35,620 bases of DNA from an uncultured Acetatifactor sp. (GTDB taxonomy: Bacteria > Bacillota > Clostridia > Lachnospirales > Lachnospiraceae): the NCBI GenBank assembly GCA_910577185.1, contig CAJTLR010000005.1, forward strand, positions 62,213-97,832, written 5' to 3'. Below the pieces are notes generated by a model. The model did not search any database and was not told the origin of the DNA. It saw only the letters and a program-made list of their open reading frames with translations. Numbering within the stretch: the first letter of the stretch is position 1; each line of letters starts with the position of its first letter. Both the position numbers and the translations under genes were made by a program. Positions 33,096 through 35,620 of this stretch are shown one piece after another.

Positions 33096-33139
33096 GTCCG
33101 GAGAATACTGAAGAATGATACTGCCAGGGCTGCCGGGAT

Positions 33140-33577
33140 TTATTCTTCCGGGACGCCCAGGGGTTTGTACCCCTGCTTAAATAGGATATCATTGACCTCA
33201 AGGATGGATTTATTGCGCTGGAGCGCAAACAAGATCACGGCATCCCGTCCATCTCTTGCGTACAGTTCCGGATTTTTGGATAATCTCAGCAGGAATTGCG
33301 TTTCTTCTTCAGATAGATGCAGGCCGAATGCTATGGCAATTAATTTGTCACGGGAGGGGGTTTTGTCTCCGGAAAATATCTGGTACACATAAGTCCGGTT
33401 TAGCAGGGAGTTGCGTACTACGTCTGCCCGGCTGAGTCCCTTGCGGGATAAGAGGGCATGCAGGTGCCCGGACAATGTGTCCAGTGCCATATTTTGCCGG
33501 TTATTTTTGAGAAAGTCTTCAATGTCTGTTGCTGATTTGATTTCATGACGCAGTTCGTCGGTAGATTTTCTTTCCAT
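33140..33577 (-). CDS. XRE-like helix-turn-helix protein
   Basis: 145 residues. After an N-terminal helical part (ELRHEIKSATDIEDFLKN) comes an HTH region (about 37-95): SGHLHALLSRKGLSRADVV, RNSLLNRTYVYQIFSGDKTPSRDKL and IAIAFGLHLSEEETQFLL, of the lambda repressor-like type. The C-terminus (RNKSILEVNDILFKQGYKPLG) is shared with HTH proteins that accompany Ser/Thr kinase genes in clostridia, as here (divergent). It probably binds DNA, possibly its own 200-nt leader region. GGAGAAG lies before the ATG. Confidence 0.85.
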   Translation of the reverse strand: MERKSTDELRHEIKSATDIEDFLKNNRQNMALDTLSGHLHALLSRKGLSRADVVRNSLLNRTYVYQIFSGDKTPSRDKLIAIAFGLHLSEEETQFLLRLSKNPELYARDGRDAVILFALQRNKSILEVNDILFKQGYKPLGVPEE

Positions 33578-33609
33578 GTGTTTCTTCTCCGGGAGCGGGT
33601 CGTAGTTGT

Positions 33610-33634
33610 GGGTACTGGGTCTGGGTTTAGGGGG
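33610..33634 (+). other. putative G-quadruplex motif
   Basis: Four G-runs with loops TACT, TCT and TTTA (GGG-GGG-GGG-GGGGG) on the plus strand. It is in the 5' leader of the reverse-strand HTH gene, so the G-rich strand is the template strand. Confidence 0.6.
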
Positions 33635-33650
33635 CGTGTGTGCCCGGGGT

Positions 33651-33710
33651 GTGGTAGTAGGCTCGTGTTTAGGGAGCCAATGGTATGTGTGTGGCGTGGT
33701 AGTAGACTCG
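33651..33710. repeat. 15-bp direct repeat in a GT-rich leader
   Basis: GTGGTAGTAGGCTCG (33651-33665) and GTGGTAGTAGACTCG (33696-33710) differ at one base and are 45 bp apart. The surrounding 33598-33714 is very G/T-rich on the plus strand and has no gene. Confidence 0.7.
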
Positions 33711-33780
33711 AAAATCCAGCCGCTGCGCGTCTGCCGCGCTGCGCGCTCGTGATCTGCTTCGCAGATCAGATTTCCTCGTT
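33707..33780. repeat. GC-rich hairpin element with imperfect inverted ends
   Basis: The element starts with CTCGAAAATC and ends with GATTTCCTCG (imperfect inverted repeats). The interior is GC-rich (GCGCG motifs) and contains a perfect hairpin TGATCTGC-TTC-GCAGATCA at 33750-33768. The look is that of a small REP/MITE-type intergenic repeat. It lies in the leader of the HTH gene. Confidence 0.5.
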
Positions 33781-33784
33781 ACCA

Positions 33785-33819
33785 TGGTACATTATATCAA
33801 AAAAACAGTGGTACAACAA
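33785..33819 (-). promoter_or_regulatory. promoter of the HTH gene with a direct-repeat operator candidate
   Basis: Reverse strand TTGTTG (33819-33814), 17 bp spacer, perfect TATAAT (33796-33791). TGGTACA occurs twice (33785-33791 and 33809-33815 on the plus strand), 24 bp apart, flanking the -35 and -10, and TACCATGGTA is a palindrome beside the first copy: a candidate autoregulatory operator. The leader to the ATG is about 200 nt. Confidence 0.7.
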
Positions 33820-33820
33820 T

Positions 33821-34090
33821 CTGGAAAAAGAATTTAGAAAAAAGAATTTAGAAAAGAAATCGGATAAAGAAATTAGAAACGGAAATTGAAAAAGGAAATC
33901 AAAAAAAGAAATTAAAAGAGAGAAAGTAGAAAAGAAAATCAGGAAACGAAGTTAAAAGAAAGAAAGCAGAAAAGAAAATCAGGAAAAGGAATTAAAAGAA
34001 AGAAAGCAGAAAAAAGAAATCAGGAAAAGAAATTAGAAGAAAGAAAGCAGTAAAAAGAAAACAGAAGTAAGAAATTAGGAAAAAGTGTTG
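33821..34090. repeat. polypurine tract with 40-bp degenerate tandem repeats
   Basis: About 270 bp almost free of C on the plus strand and poor in T. Within it, units of 40-41 bp (core AAAGAAAGCAGAAAAGAAA, then ATCAGGAAAAG) begin at about 33911, 33951, 33991 and 34032. All plus-strand frames are broken by stops, so it is not a gene; the reverse frames are low-complexity Phe/Leu. Confidence 0.85.
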
Positions 34091-34100
34091 TGAAAAAAAT

Positions 34101-34158
34101 TTGATAAAGCCCCAAAAAGTCTTAAAAGTAAGAAATTTATCGCAGATAAGATTATCTG
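34101..34158 (+). promoter_or_regulatory. possible kinase promoter and adjoining palindrome
   Basis: TTGATA (34101-34106), 16 bp spacer, TAAAAG (34123-34128). Shortly downstream is the near-perfect palindrome CAGATAA-GA-TTATCTG (34143-34158), in the position of an operator or leader hairpin about 30 bp before the start. Confidence 0.4.
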
Positions 34159-34186
34159 AATGTACAAGATCATGGAGATGAAAAGG

Positions 34187-35620
34187 ATGGAATATGAAGA
34201 AATAAAATGTCTGAAGCAAAGCGAGAAAAGTGCCGTGTACCTGGTGCGGGAGAAGGGTGGAGAGAAGCTTTTTATCCGTAAGATACTGAACGGAAAGCAT
34301 ATGCCTTATCAAACACTGCAGGATTATCAGCATCCTTGTCTGCCGAAGCTGTATGAAGTAACGGTCTCAGAGGAGTCCACCGTTGTGGTGGAGGAATATA
34401 TAGAGGGACAGTCATGCGGCGCAGTGGATTTTTCGGAGAAACAGTTCCGGAAGATTGTGGGAGAACTGTGTTCCGTTTTGGAGTTTCTGCACGGAAACGG
34501 TATTATTCACCGGGATATCAAGCCATCCAATATTATATTTACGGAAAAGGGACATGTCTGTCTTATCGACTTTGATGCGTCGCGCATGCCCAGGGAGGGG
34601 GTGGAGCAGGATACGAAACTGCTGGGAACCAAAGGGTATGCACCGCCGGAACAGTATGGTTTTTCCCAGACCGATGAGCGGACCGATATTTACGCTCTGG
34701 GAGTAACGCTGGACCAGCTCTCAGAGGGAAAACGCTGGAAATCCCATTATAAAAGTGTGATCCGGAAATGCATGAATCTGGATCCGGATAAGCGGTATCA
34801 GTCGGCACGGAAGGTAAGGCAGGCTTTTTTCCTTACGGACAGAAAGGTTGTGGGCGCGGCTGCAGTGGTACTCCTGCTTGTTCTGATAGGATGCTGTAAG
34901 GCGGGACTTCCAGCCCTGCGGAATGGAAACGGGACGGAAAGCACAGGTGGGGGAGCAGAGCTAACCGTTCTGCCGGCACCGGAAAACCCCCGCTGGGAGG
35001 GAGAGACCGGAAACGTGATATGGAAAAATGTACCGGAGTCGGGTGTGGGAGATGAAGTCCAGTTCTATTTAAGGCTGTACAAAAGAGATACAGCAGATCT
35101 GCCGGAGCCGGATGACAGTGACTGGTACTATGATGAACTTGTGAGGTTCGGCGGTTCTGCCAGTGGGAGAGAAGAGATTGTATGGAACATTGTGCCAAAT
35201 CTGGAAGAAAACGGATTTTATTCCTTTACAGTGGCAGCCGTGGGGGATAATGTTGCGTACGCGGACAGTCCGTTTGTGGTGTCGGATGTTTTTGAATATA
35301 CAGGAGAAAATGCTCCGCCGCTGCCGGTTCCCGGGGGACTGGAGTGGAAAATGTATGAAATTGATGATTCCCGTCGCTATTATGCTACATGGAGTAATCT
35401 TGACGATTATGAGGACAGCGATTTCTTTAATGTCACCTTCTACGATCAGACGGGTACTTATGTGATGAATAATACCTGGAGAAAGCGCGAAATCGTGGAG
35501 CATGGACGCGGAGGGATTCCTATTGCTGCACAGTTTTTGAGTTCTGGTCCGGGCAGTGCATACCGTTTTACTATGAAACAGAATCTTGCGGGGGATAAAA
35601 AAGCGCAGACTGTCCCTATA
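34187..35620 (+). CDS. transmembrane Ser/Thr protein kinase with Fn3-like ectodomain (3' end outside window)
   Basis: Open frame to the window edge (at least 478 residues). ATG 34187 is chosen because GGAG lies 9 bp upstream; in-frame ATGs exist at 34160, 34172 and 34178. Kinase domain 1-215: Lys K32 in FIRKIL, catalytic loop HRDIKPSN at 108-115, activation segment GTKGYAPPEQYG at 147-158, TDIYALG at 166-172. Deviations: the glycine loop is degenerate (KQSEKSAVYLV) and DFG is DFD (128-130). One membrane segment (about 221-238), then an extracytoplasmic part with two Fn3-like modules (about 262-370 and 390-475, each with a WK or YATW strand). Type I topology with an external sensor is inferred. 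It is divergent from the HTH gene. It is not a PASTA kinase. Confidence 0.88.
   Translation, partial: MEYEEIKCLKQSEKSAVYLVREKGGEKLFIRKILNGKHMPYQTLQDYQHPCLPKLYEVTVSEESTVVVEEYIEGQSCGAVDFSEKQFRKIVGELCSVLEFLHGNGIIHRDIKPSNIIFTEKGHVCLIDFDASRMPREGVEQDTKLLGTKGYAPPEQYGFSQTDERTDIYALGVTLDQLSEGKRWKSHYKSVIRKCMNLDPDKRYQSARKVRQAFFLTDRKVVGAAAVVLLLVLIGCCKAGLPALRNGNGTESTGGGAELTVLPAPENPRWEGETGNVIWKNVPESGVGDEVQFYLRLYKRDTADLPEPDDSDWYYDELVRFGGSASGREEIVWNIVPNLEENGFYSFTVAAVGDNVAYADSPFVVSDVFEYTGENAPPLPVPGGLEWKMYEIDDSRRYYATWSNLDDYEDSDFFNVTFYDQTGTYVMNNTWRKREIVEHGRGGIPIAAQFLSSGPGSAYRFTMKQNLAGDKKAQTVPI

Noticed and set aside
33992..34333. 113-codon reverse-strand Phe-rich frame
   Set aside because: It is the reverse reading of the polypurine tract and the kinase start; low complexity.

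Overview
The window reads as a chromosomal segment of a low-to-mid GC Firmicute of the class Clostridia, most likely a Lachnospiraceae-type gut anaerobe. Support for this: gene blocks shared with Bacillus (prmA-rsmE-mtaB; ireB-ruvX-DUF1292-mltG-trmR-U32 peptidase), a 704-residue type III glutamine synthetase, ftsEX followed by a coiled-coil M23 protein and a C-terminal processing peptidase, strong AGGAGG-type ribosome binding sites, several GTG/TTG starts, and a decayed gene family that I associate with Lachnospiraceae. No taxonomic search was possible.

Layout. (1) 1-1858: the 3' end of a Cys-rich tandem-repeat protein, an ECF-type sigma factor and a membrane anti-sigma factor with an RsgI-like ectodomain. 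(2) 2003-9882: an O-antigen-ligase-like membrane protein, then translation and tRNA-modification genes (prmA, rsmE, cysteine desulfurase, thiI, mtaB) with a small reverse-strand HPr-like gene lacking the PTS histidine. (3) 9894-17815: ireB-ruvX-DUF1292-fur-rnj, a truncated MltG-like protein, trmR, a U32 tRNA-hydroxylation protein and glnN. (4) 17892-19596: a polytopic membrane protein gene broken by one extra base in a G-run. (5) 19773-21352: a tRNA-Gln unit with its own promoter and terminator, followed by a scrapyard of decayed accessory genes (possible PIN-domain fragment, a nuclease-like relic, a truncated aspartic-protease-like gene). (6) 21514-22691: a reverse-strand CaCA cation antiporter preceded by a complete promoter, yybP-ykoY (Mn2+) riboswitch and intrinsic terminator. 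(7) 22776-28207: CPBP membrane protease, acyl-ACP thioesterase, CvfB-like RNA-binding protein, an unrecognised acidic protein, a YjfB-like protein and a CdaR/PucR regulator. (8) 28238-33095: the cell-division/peptidoglycan block ftsE-ftsX-M23-S41 peptidase plus a small helical protein. (9) 33140-35620: a reverse-strand HTH regulator, an unusual non-coding region (G-quadruplex motif, GT-rich repeats, GC-rich hairpin, polypurine tandem repeat) and a transmembrane Ser/Thr kinase running off the window.

How the parts work together. NifS-like desulfurase supplies sulfur to ThiI for 4-thiouridine; MtaB, TrmR and the U32 protein add further tRNA anticodon-loop modifications; PrmA and RsmE methylate the ribosome. 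FtsEX probably gates the M23 hydrolase at the septum. The Mn2+ riboswitch implies that the CaCA antiporter is a metal-efflux protein. The most unusual items are the Cys-repeat/ECF/RsgI-like locus, the Mn riboswitch-CaCA unit, the Crh-like HPr homologue, the catalytic-domain-less MltG homologue and the structured intergenic region before the kinase.
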